Positions 6,984-13,761 of a stretch of DNA of 20,710 nucleotides are shown one piece after another (position 1 is the first letter of the stretch; each line of letters opens with the position of its first letter). Source of the DNA: Coprococcus sp. (lineage in GTDB: Bacteria; Bacillota; Clostridia; Lachnospirales; Lachnospiraceae); the NCBI GenBank assembly GCA_016297495.1, contig JAEDGN010000039.1, positions 1-20,710 on the forward strand, given 5' to 3'. The position numbers and the translations under genes are program-made. The notes below the pieces were generated by a model. It was given only the letters and a program-made list of their open reading frames with translations, did not search any database and was not told where the DNA came from.

Positions 6984-7778
6984 TTATATTGTAATAACAG
7001 GCATCGCCAGATCTCTCGGGGCAACGCTGATATTCAGTTCATCCTCTCCAACTGAAAAATGATTCATAAGTTCATTATGTACCGCCTGCAGTGCCAGTTC
7101 AGGAAAATTGTTTTCCTTACTGAGATGTCCGAGGATCACCTTCTGCAGATGTTCATTTAAAAGTCTTCCAATGAGCTGTCCGGACATTTCATTGCAGAGA
7201 TGGCCATAATTTCCCGCAATTCGTCGCTTAAGCTCATAGGGATAAGGTCCCGTTTCAAGCATGCGCAGATCATGATTGGCTTCCACATAAAGCAGATCAC
7301 AGTCAAGAAGCTCATTGACGATCGAATCATCAAAATAACCAAGATCAGTCACCGTACCAATCCTGCACTGACTGTCTTCAAAGTGATAACTTACGGGATC
7401 CCGGGCATCGTGGGGAATTGAAAAGGGATGAACCATCATATTGTTGATCTTAAAAGGCTCACCTGGACGGATCACATGAAAAAGCGACTCGTCAATGGCT
7501 CCCAGAGATTTCATCTGTCTCAGAGCATTCAATGTTCCCTTCGTGCCATAAATGGGAATATGATATTTCCTCGACCAGACGCCGATTCCCTGAACATGAT
7601 CTGAGTGCTCATGTGTCACAAGCAGTGCATCCACATCCCTGCCTTCCACATAGAAGGTTGCCAGACCTGATTCTATCCTTTTCTTGCTGATACCTGCGTC
7701 AATCAGAATATGTGTATCATCATTCGCTGCATACAGACAGTTGCCGCTGCTGCCGCTGGCAATTGTTGCAAATTGCAT
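6984..7778 (-). CDS. Metallo-beta-lactamase-fold hydrolase, YycJ/WalJ type
   Basis: A cytoplasmic MBL-fold protein, 264 residues from the preferred start. The metal-binding motif THEHSDH is at residues 55-61 (His56, His58, Asp60, His61). The N-terminal ASGSSGNCLY and ILIDAGIS segments are typical of YycJ/WalJ, and later ligands are plausible in VEANHD and ILGHLSKENN. Family members are proposed nucleases or phosphodiesterases with links to cell division and DNA replication or repair; activity here is inferred from family. An ATG nine bases further upstream (7787) is in frame, but it directly abuts the GAGAGG ribosome binding site, whereas the ATG at 7778 has a normal 9-base spacing. In many Firmicutes yycJ sits beside walKR. 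Here it also follows a two-component locus, but one of a different kind, and it has its own promoter. Confidence 0.85.
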   Translation of the reverse strand: MQFATIASGSSGNCLYAANDDTHILIDAGISKKRIESGLATFYVEGRDVDALLVTHEHSDHVQGIGVWSRKYHIPIYGTKGTLNALRQMKSLGAIDESLFHVIRPGEPFKINNMMVHPFSIPHDARDPVSYHFEDSQCRIGTVTDLGYFDDSIVNELLDCDLLYVEANHDLRMLETGPYPYELKRRIAGNYGHLCNEMSGQLIGRLLNEHLQKVILGHLSKENNFPELALQAVHNELMNHFSVGEDELNISVAPRDLAMPVITI

Positions 7779-7827
7779 GAATTTCATCCTCTCATCGTAT
7801 AATAAACGGCTCTAATGCCTGAGTTAA

Positions 7828-7856
7828 ATTATAAAGCATCGACATTTTAAACGCAA
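7828..7856 (-). promoter_or_regulatory. Predicted sigma-70 promoter of the YycJ-like gene
   Basis: On the minus strand: TTGCGT (-35, 7851-7856), a 17-bp spacer, then a perfect TATAAT (-10, 7828-7833), about 50 bases before the start codon. The -35 is a poor match (3 of 6). Confidence 0.55.
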
Positions 7857-7889
7857 CCATTATTTTATCGGAGTTTTTTCTCTCTTCCT

Positions 7890-8552
7890 TTATGTTTCCA
7901 TTCTATATCCTGCTTTTCTTACGGTTTTGATCATATTGCCGCTTTCCCCAAGGGCTTTCCGCAGCTTTTTAATGTGATTGTCCACCACTCTCTCGCTGCC
8001 ATCAAAATCATAACCCCAGAAACGAATCAGCAGTTGCTCACGGCTGAAGATCCGATTTGGATTCTCTATGAAAAACAGAAGAATATCATATTCCATGGGT
8101 GCAAGTATACACAATCTTTCATTACTCCAGACTTCATGTGTTCTCACATCTATTCTGATAGTTTTGCATCGTATCATCTTATCAGGAACAGTTCCTCGCA
8201 TTCGGGACATTAGTGCCATGGATTTTGCATAAAGCACCGGAAGTGAAAAAGGCTTAGTCATATAGTCATCTGCTCCCATAGCATAACCATTCAGTTTGTC
8301 CTCATCCTGTACTCTTGCCGTAAGAAAAATTACAGGCACATCGCTGATCTCGCGGATTCTGCGGCAGACTGAAAACCCGTTCATTCCCGGAAGCATTACA
8401 TCAAGAAGTATAAGGTGACAGGTATTGGTTTTTATCAGTTCCAAAGCATCTTCTCCATTATCACATACAGACACTGTCCATTCTTTGCTGCCAAAATAAT
8501 CCGCAATGACTTCCTGTATCAGTTTGTCATCTTCCACAACAAGTAAATTCAT
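7890..8552 (-). CDS. OmpR/PhoB-family response regulator
   Basis: A 220-residue DNA-binding response regulator. The receiver domain (about 1-115) has the acidic pair Asp8-Asp9, phospho-acceptor Asp51 in LLDVMLPG, the Thr of IFLTAR near 77 and the Lys of TKPF near 99, so it should be phosphorylatable. The C-terminal winged helix (about 125-220) has the OmpR pattern: LAPMEYDILLFFIENPNRIFSREQLL, the recognition helix RVVDNHIKKLRKAL and the wing IKTVRKAGYRME. The ribosome binding site (GAGGGAG) is close to the ATG. It is the last gene of a kinase-kinase-regulator locus, 51 bases after the intact kinase, which is its presumed phosphodonor. Targets are unknown; no transporter genes adjoin it. A promoter-like box in the gap may give it extra transcription. 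Confidence 0.93.
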   Translation of the reverse strand: MNLLVVEDDKLIQEVIADYFGSKEWTVSVCDNGEDALELIKTNTCHLILLDVMLPGMNGFSVCRRIREISDVPVIFLTARVQDEDKLNGYAMGADDYMTKPFSLPVLYAKSMALMSRMRGTVPDKMIRCKTIRIDVRTHEVWSNERLCILAPMEYDILLFFIENPNRIFSREQLLIRFWGYDFDGSERVVDNHIKKLRKALGESGNMIKTVRKAGYRMET

Positions 8553-8585
8553 ATAACTCCCTCATCTTCTTTTTTTGCTAAATTA

Positions 8586-8604
8586 AGTATACTATAAAAA
8601 TATT
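8586..8604 (-). promoter_or_regulatory. Promoter-like AT-rich box before the response regulator, similar to one upstream of the kinase pair
   Basis: On the minus strand AATATTTTTATAGTATACT sits between the intact kinase and the regulator gene. It shares ATATTTTT and GTATACT, a few bases apart, with 12181-12200 upstream of the first kinase. TATACT could be a -10, but I see no good -35. It may be an internal activator-dependent promoter or a shared operator. This is weak. Confidence 0.3.
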
Positions 8605-10397
8605 TATAATCGGAAGGTAACTTTTACCCCGTTTTCTGTATTTCCAATCTCAATGCGCATATTAAACAGATTCAATATTTTTTTGGTCAAATAAAGCCCC
8701 ATGCCATAATGACTGCCCCGGGTATATCCGTTCGGATTCGTCTGGTAGAACGCATCGAAAAGGTGGTTGAGTTTCTCTTTTTCTATAGGTTGACAAGTGT
8801 TTTCTATAATACACTGTCTCTCTTTAATTCTGATATCTATAATGCCGCCTGTATGACTGTAACTGACAGCATTATCCAGCAGATTGAATATAGCTTTAGA
8901 AAGATACTTTCTATCCGCTTCCACCTGAAATAATGACTCTTCCTGAAGCTGTATGGTGAGCTGCTGCTCTGCTATAAGCGGTTCCAATTTACAAAGCTCA
9001 TCTTTAATAATATTTGCAACAGAAAGCTTACGCTGCCTCAAAATCAGGTGTTCTGAATCCAGCTTCGACAGATCACTCATCTCCTCTGCCAGATGAGCGA
9101 TTTCCTCTGTCTTTTTCATGATCTGGTCTAAATAATAATCTTCTTTTTCCGGCACTGTATTCTCCATAAGATTCTCAGAAAAACCACGAATAACACCAAG
9201 AGGGGTTTTCATCTCATGGGCCAGCGCATTCGTAAAATCCCGCCGATTCTCCTCAATAGCTTCCTTTTCTTTGTTGGTCTTATGAAGGATGCAGATAACA
9301 ACAGACATACAGGCAAGCATAAGAATCAGACAGGATAAATAGACATATCTCATGTAGTTCACAGCTGCCATCCAGGGGTGACATTCAGACGCAAGCAGCA
9401 GAATGCCTTTTTTGTTATTTGAAGATGTACTTATTGTTCGAATATCGGAATATTGTACTGTAAATTCAGGATTTGCCATCTGATTTATAGAATCTTCAAA
9501 CATTTTTTCCATCGCTGATCGATCCAGATTACGAATTGCACTCTGTAAGTAAACGTTTTTATGCCATTCCAGCCATATCCGGCAGCCCTGTCCCCTATTA
9601 TAAGGCATTAGAACGGTAAAGTTATGATATTCATATTTATAATCAATGTCATCAGCAGATACAAAATCCGGATTCTCCCATGCCCATACTGTTTCAAATT
9701 TAATCGGCGCATAACTGTATCTCTGTCCATTCTTATCCGTTATTTCATGATGATAATAACCGCCCAAATAAGGATTAGGAACAGCTTCAGAAACAAAATC
9801 AGGATAATCCTGTTTTTCCCAGGCAATTTTTTCAATCAGCAACCGATAAAGCGTTTGGGTATTCTTATCAATTGCAGCATAATAATTGTAGGTTGTACTT
9901 TCATCGGGCACCGCCATATCGGCTTTCATTGCTGCATAATCCATTTCAACTATTTCTGCCATTTTAATCATATCTTCCTCGGATAGATAATCACTTAATG
10001 GTGCATCAATGAGTGTATATGTATCCTCTTTTTCCATAAAACTCAAATCCGTCAGATTTATGGAAAAACTTTCCTGCGTTTTTCTTAATTCTTTAATTGT
10101 ATAATCATAAAAAGCTGCTGAGAACTTCTGATATTTTTCCTCATCTATATTATACAGACCTGTGAATGCCCGCAGAATTTCATACTGACGATATTCTTTT
10201 TGGTATGCAGTATCGATCCGGCAATTATCGTCAGAAGATAACTGAATATTTAATTCCTGCATTTTATTTTCATAGCGCATTTCATATTCTTCCATATATT
10301 TGTTATGAACAAGAAAAGTTGCGCCAGTCATAACAGCCAGATAAATAATCATAAAGCCCGCTGCTACCGGCAGATAATTATGCTTTCTTTTTCGCAT
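8604..10397 (-). CDS. Membrane sensor histidine kinase, catalytically intact
   Basis: A 597-residue sensor kinase. The first transmembrane segment is at about 10-31, followed by a large extracytoplasmic domain (about 33-345) and a second membrane segment (about 348-370). The cytoplasmic kinase core follows directly, with no clear HAMP domain. The H-box NALAHEMKTPLGVIRGFSEN carries phospho-acceptor His394. The N-box NLLDNAVSYS has the Mg-ATP Asn509, then IENTCQPI, an F-box-like LFDAFYQ and the G-box GSHYGMGLYLTKKIL. All elements for autophosphorylation are present. The ectodomain ends in a CHPWMAA motif just before TM2, shared with the upstream paralog. The start is supported by GAGGTGAT. It lies 30 bases after the degenerate kinase and 51 before the response regulator, so it is the likely active kinase of the locus. 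The signal is unknown. Confidence 0.92.
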   Translation of the reverse strand: MRKRKHNYLPVAAGFMIIYLAVMTGATFLVHNKYMEEYEMRYENKMQELNIQLSSDDNCRIDTAYQKEYRQYEILRAFTGLYNIDEEKYQKFSAAFYDYTIKELRKTQESFSINLTDLSFMEKEDTYTLIDAPLSDYLSEEDMIKMAEIVEMDYAAMKADMAVPDESTTYNYYAAIDKNTQTLYRLLIEKIAWEKQDYPDFVSEAVPNPYLGGYYHHEITDKNGQRYSYAPIKFETVWAWENPDFVSADDIDYKYEYHNFTVLMPYNRGQGCRIWLEWHKNVYLQSAIRNLDRSAMEKMFEDSINQMANPEFTVQYSDIRTISTSSNNKKGILLLASECHPWMAAVNYMRYVYLSCLILMLACMSVVICILHKTNKEKEAIEENRRDFTNALAHEMKTPLGVIRGFSENLMENTVPEKEDYYLDQIMKKTEEIAHLAEEMSDLSKLDSEHLILRQRKLSVANIIKDELCKLEPLIAEQQLTIQLQEESLFQVEADRKYLSKAIFNLLDNAVSYSHTGGIIDIRIKERQCIIENTCQPIEKEKLNHLFDAFYQTNPNGYTRGSHYGMGLYLTKKILNLFNMRIEIGNTENGVKVTFRL

Positions 10398-10427
10398 TCT
10401 TGATCACCTCTATCTAATGTGACATAT

Positions 10428-12137
10428 TTATAAGCCGATTATCACTATTAACCCTTTTTCTGTCGTTCGTATATCGATATGCACATGGAACAGATCAAAT
10501 ATTTTTTTTGCAAGATAAAGGCCTGTTCTGGCAGGATCTGTCTCTTCGACTTTGACGGTATATTTGCGACATTTTTTTTGTTCAATGATAATAGCTATAG
10601 AATCCCCCTCAGTACTGTAGATGACAACGTGATGCAATAGATTGAAGATGGCCTTCGTCAGATATTTTCTATCTCCTGTTATATCGCATGGTATATTCTC
10701 CTGTATGTGAATCTCCAGTTCCTTTTCAATAATTAACGGCTGTAGTTTTGAAAGCTGATCTCTGATAATATTGATAACTGAAAGATTATCCTGCTGCAGG
10801 ACCAGCTGTTCTGAATCAAGCTTTGACATATCAATCATATCTGCCACCAGGAGATCCATTTTCTCTGTCTCTTTTACGATCTGATTCAGATAATCAGTTC
10901 TAATTTCAGACGATGGATGATTCTTCAGCATTTCAGTTGATTTTCTAATATTAGTCATAGGTATCTGCATTTCGCGAGACATTACATGGGTGAATGTTCG
11001 CCGATTTTCTTCAACGACAGTCCGTTGGTTCTCTGTTCTTCCAAGAAGATGGAGAACAATAAATAAACAGACCAGCATGAGTACAAGGCAGAGGATGTAA
11101 ACATGTTTCATATACTCTATAGCTGCCAGCCACGGATGGCATTCACAAGCCAGAAGCAGAATACCCGTTGTATCGTCTGATAGAACGATGCTCTGAACAC
11201 TGGTATAACGTGCCTGAAACTCAGGGGATACTGCCTGATTGACGGATTCCTCAAGCAGGATTTCCAAATTTGAATTATTCATATTCCGTATTATTTTATG
11301 CAGGTAATTACTATTTCTCCATTCCTGCCAGCTATCGTAGCCTTCTGACATCAGATACGGGAAGGCATTAAATATGCTGTAATAAACGACATGAAACTCT
11401 CTCTCAGGACAGGCTGCCTCCGGATCATTCCATTCCCATACAGTTTCATAATTGACAGGAATAAATCGTCTTTCCAAACCATTATTATCCGTTCTGGTCA
11501 TAGTATTTTTTCCACCCAGATGGATATCAGCCGCAGGTTCTTCCGTATCATTATTTTCCCAGGTAACCTGATCCACACAGAATCCAAGAAAATCACCGGA
11601 AAGTCTGTTTATCTTTGCCAGGAAACGATATTGCCTGGACTGACCTGAAACGGGATACTCAAATTCTCTGTTTTTGTCCAGATACAAAGCAACCTTTTCC
11701 ATCTCCTCTTCTGTCAGATAATCTGAGAGGCGGCTTTTGATACCGGACATTGCATAATATTCATTGATGTCTATTCCGAAAGTCGATGAATCAATATAAA
11801 AACATTCTTCTGTAGATAATATTTTTTCTGTGGATCTATCGTAGAATGCGGCAAAAAACTTCTGATATTGATGGCTGCCATTATACCACAGATAATTAAA
11901 AATATATTGAATTTTATAAGGACGGTATTTTAACATATCAGAAAATACAATGGCATCTTCATTGAAATCGTATTGCTGATAGGCATCTGACAGTGTCTGC
12001 ATTTTATTGTTATACCGCATCTCAAACTCTTCCATATATTTATTATGTACCAGACAGGTGGCAGCGATCATAGAAATGAGATAGAGAATAATAAAACCCA
12101 TTATTACCGGCAGATAATCATTTCTTTTTTTACGCAT
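10428..12137 (-). CDS. Degenerate sensor histidine kinase (predicted pseudokinase), paralog of the next gene
   Basis: A 569-residue protein with the same plan as its downstream neighbour: TM1 at about 10-31, a large ectodomain ending in CECHPWLAAIEYM, then TM2 and a kinase-like core. The ectodomain and dimerisation region are clearly homologous to the paralog (shared EENRR, MSKLDSEQL and DRKYLTKAIFNLL). The catalytic residues are gone. The H-box reads VMSREMQIPM, so the phospho-accepting His is Arg388 (codon CGC at 10974-10976). The N-box reads NLLHHVVIYS, so the Asn is His503. The ENT/F-box/ATP-lid stretch of roughly 20 residues is missing before TGLYLAKKI. The frame is uninterrupted, arguing against simple decay. 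The ATG at 12137 has GGAGGT 7 bases upstream; an ATG at 12152 overlaps that site and is less likely. It is first in the operon and probably modulates or senses for the active kinase. Confidence 0.88.
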   Translation of the reverse strand: MRKKRNDYLPVIMGFIILYLISMIAATCLVHNKYMEEFEMRYNNKMQTLSDAYQQYDFNEDAIVFSDMLKYRPYKIQYIFNYLWYNGSHQYQKFFAAFYDRSTEKILSTEECFYIDSSTFGIDINEYYAMSGIKSRLSDYLTEEEMEKVALYLDKNREFEYPVSGQSRQYRFLAKINRLSGDFLGFCVDQVTWENNDTEEPAADIHLGGKNTMTRTDNNGLERRFIPVNYETVWEWNDPEAACPEREFHVVYYSIFNAFPYLMSEGYDSWQEWRNSNYLHKIIRNMNNSNLEILLEESVNQAVSPEFQARYTSVQSIVLSDDTTGILLLACECHPWLAAIEYMKHVYILCLVLMLVCLFIVLHLLGRTENQRTVVEENRRTFTHVMSREMQIPMTNIRKSTEMLKNHPSSEIRTDYLNQIVKETEKMDLLVADMIDMSKLDSEQLVLQQDNLSVINIIRDQLSKLQPLIIEKELEIHIQENIPCDITGDRKYLTKAIFNLLHHVVIYSTEGDSIAIIIEQKKCRKYTVKVEETDPARTGLYLAKKIFDLFHVHIDIRTTEKGLIVIIGL

Positions 12138-12195
12138 ATACGACACCTCCATCCGAAATTATGCTTTATTTTGTAACTTCAGTATACGATAGAAA

Positions 12196-12224
12196 AATAT
12201 CCTTTTGGTATCCTCTGGTGGCAA
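12196..12224 (-). promoter_or_regulatory. Possible promoter of the kinase-kinase-regulator locus
   Basis: On the minus strand: TTGCCA (12219-12224), a 17-bp spacer, then GATATT (12196-12201), about 60 bases before the start codon. A competing -10, TATACT (12181-12186), lies just downstream without a clear -35 and is part of the box resembling 8586-8604. Confidence 0.4.
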
Positions 12225-12248
12225 TTTATCCCGTTTTTTAACAAAACG

Positions 12249-12285
12249 AAAAAAACCGGAACCTTCTCAAGGAAAATTCCGGTTT
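12249..12285 (-). terminator. Rho-independent terminator of the SleB-like hydrolase gene
   Basis: AAACCGGAA (12253-12261) and TTCCGGTTT (12277-12285) form a 9-bp perfect stem, extendable through CCTT/AAGG. On the minus strand a run of Ts follows (plus-strand As from 12249). It lies about 30 bases after the stop codon. Confidence 0.88.
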
Positions 12286-12313
12286 CCAAATCATGCTGTT
12301 TTGTTTGATAAAA

Positions 12314-12952
12314 CTACGGCATATAGAAAATAGTGTCACCAATCTGCATATATCTGCTGCATTTAGACGTATTAACTCCGCAGGCCATATTAAAATAAAG
12401 ATAATCTCCAACGGTGCTGGCACCATACAAGGCGTCTAAGGTCGCCTGCATACATTCCTCACCGGGACCATTAGCCAGAACTCTGTCAAGGAAACCGTTG
12501 TAGGCCGGCGGAAACTGTCCACTCTGATAGATAACACCCGTAACAGTGTCCGGGAAAGAATCGCTCAAAACACGGTTGATAATCACATTCGCAACACCAA
12601 CCTGGCCTTCATATGGTTCTGCACCCGCTTCAACAAAAACCTGACAGGCCATAAGATAAATATCATCCTCAGATATGTCTATGACCATTCGTTCCACAGG
12701 TTCCACAGCTTCTGCCACTTCCGGTGCCTCCTCAATATTCTCACAGGAAGTCAGATGCAGATAATTGGTAGCGTTCATAATAATTTGATTGGAGATGGCT
12801 GCATCGTCATAATTACCAGCAGCCGCAACGCTTTCAGAATCAATCTCATTTCCCTTATTCTCAGCGGTTGCACTGGCAAATATCGTTAACATGCCCGCCA
12901 GTATCAAGGTCATAAACAATGCAGTATGGTGTATGACATTTTTTAGTTTCAT
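12314..12952 (-). CDS. Secreted SleB/CwlJ-type cell wall hydrolase
   Basis: A 212-residue exported protein. Residues 1 to about 31 form a signal peptide (basic start MKLKN, hydrophobic ALFMTLILAGMLTIFA, cleavage near ASATA). An acidic linker rich in Glu and Val follows (about 35-92). Residues about 93-212 form the Hydrolase_2 domain found in the spore cortex enzymes SleB and CwlJ: IYLMACQVFVEAGAEPYEGQ with the predicted catalytic Glu, VGVANVIINRVLSD, the SGQFPPAYNG segment, and ATLDALYGASTVGDYLYFN. The family includes lytic transglycosylases that cut peptidoglycan; substrate and timing here are inferred. It has no extra peptidoglycan-binding domain, so it is shorter than SleB. The ribosome binding site is AAGAGGTT. 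It has its own strong promoter and terminator, so it is a single-gene unit that does not need sporulation sigma factors by its visible promoter. Confidence 0.88.
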   Translation of the reverse strand: MKLKNVIHHTALFMTLILAGMLTIFASATAENKGNEIDSESVAAAGNYDDAAISNQIIMNATNYLHLTSCENIEEAPEVAEAVEPVERMVIDISEDDIYLMACQVFVEAGAEPYEGQVGVANVIINRVLSDSFPDTVTGVIYQSGQFPPAYNGFLDRVLANGPGEECMQATLDALYGASTVGDYLYFNMACGVNTSKCSRYMQIGDTIFYMP

Positions 12953-12983
12953 ACCTGTTAACCTCTTTGAATAATTTTTTATA

Positions 12984-12999
12984 AATTTATTAATAAATT
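12984..12999. repeat. 16-bp perfect AT palindrome in the hydrolase leader
   Basis: AATTTATTAATAAATT is its own reverse complement. It lies just downstream of the predicted transcription start and upstream of the ribosome binding site of the SleB-like gene, a position suitable for a repressor site. AT-only palindromes occur by chance in such DNA, so this is tentative. Confidence 0.35.
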
Positions 13000-13008
13000 G
13001 TTACAGAT

Positions 13009-13037
13009 ATTCTACCAGATAAATAACATCCTGTCAA
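13009..13037 (-). promoter_or_regulatory. Sigma-70 promoter of the SleB-like hydrolase gene
   Basis: On the minus strand: perfect TTGACA (-35, 13032-13037), a 17-bp spacer, then TAGAAT (-10, 13009-13014). The leader is about 50 bases. This is one of the best promoter matches in the window. Confidence 0.8.
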
Positions 13038-13104
13038 CCCCATGATATAAGGCCCGCTGCCACCCGATTCCGGCACAGCTATTCATCATCCTGATTATAA
13101 ATAA

Positions 13105-13695
13105 TTAAACGACAAGTTTCTTCTTCAGCTGCTCATAAACATCTGTCAAAGTGGTATTATTTTCAATCACAAACTGGCAGCGTTCAAAAAAAACCGCATC
13201 CGGCAGCTGATTTTTCATCACCGCATCTACTTTTTCATCAGAATAATTTCTGGTATCCTTCATTCTCTGACGACGGATCTCCGGTTTTGTATAAACATAC
13301 CAGAATTCATCACATATATTTTCATATCCACATTCAAGAAGCAGCGCTGCCTCCAGCGCAACAAAAGCATATTGGCCCGAAGCCTTCGCAGCTTCGATCC
13401 GGCGCATGATCTCTTCTCTGACATAGGGATGTGTCATGCTGTTCAGCTGTTCCAGAGCGTCTTTATCATTAAAAACATAATCCGCCAGTTTTTTTCGGTC
13501 AATTTCTCCATCAGCAGCCAGAACCTCCGAACCAAAATGTTCCACGATCAGCCGATAGCTGATATTGCCCTTCATCGTCAACTCACGTGCTACATCATCC
13601 GCCATAATCACATAACCGTTAAAATCATCCCGGAGCATCCGGATTACCTCGGACTTACCTGTACCGGCTCCTCCCGTAATTCCATATACCTTCAT
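13105..13695 (-). CDS. coaE: Dephospho-CoA kinase
   Basis: A 196-residue P-loop kinase that phosphorylates the 3'-hydroxyl of dephospho-CoA, the last step of coenzyme A synthesis, in the cytoplasm. It begins MKVYGITGGAGTGKSEV, with the Walker A motif near residues 8-15. The substrate-side MADDVAREL segment, LNSMTHPYVREEI, and a lid region with EIRRQRMKDTRNYSDEKVDAVMKNQ follow the CoaE order. The length is normal. An in-frame ATG 39 bases upstream (13734) would add a basic tail, but it lacks a ribosome binding site. The chosen ATG has AGGAG about 11 bases upstream and a GAGG immediately before it. It lies 66 bases downstream of polA and is probably cotranscribed with it, a common arrangement in Firmicutes. 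Confidence 0.92.
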   Translation of the reverse strand: MKVYGITGGAGTGKSEVIRMLRDDFNGYVIMADDVARELTMKGNISYRLIVEHFGSEVLAADGEIDRKKLADYVFNDKDALEQLNSMTHPYVREEIMRRIEAAKASGQYAFVALEAALLLECGYENICDEFWYVYTKPEIRRQRMKDTRNYSDEKVDAVMKNQLPDAVFFERCQFVIENNTTLTDVYEQLKKKLVV

Positions 13696-13761
13696 ATCCT
13701 CATCCACTCCTCTTTTTCTCCTATTGTGCGTCATAGATATTCATACTGGCAGATTGAATAT

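Noticed and set aside
10428..12137. Degenerate kinase as a decayed pseudogene
   Set aside because: The frame is open from a good ribosome binding site to a stop at the expected C-terminus, and non-catalytic regions remain well conserved with the paralog. Substitutions cluster at catalytic sites, so a functional pseudokinase is the better reading.
7890..12137. The two-component locus as WalKR because a YycJ-like gene is adjacent
   Set aside because: The kinases lack a HAMP-PAS arrangement, there are two of them, no yycH/yycI genes are present, and the YycJ-like gene has its own promoter, so this is a different system.
13040..13100. Possible terminator after coaE (GC-rich stretch with GCTGTGCC / GGTGGCAGC)
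   Set aside because: The stem has mismatches and no T-run follows, so I could not support it as a terminator.
13696..13734. Longer coaE start at 13734
   Set aside because: The upstream ATG has no ribosome binding site and would add 13 residues not found in the family before the P-loop.
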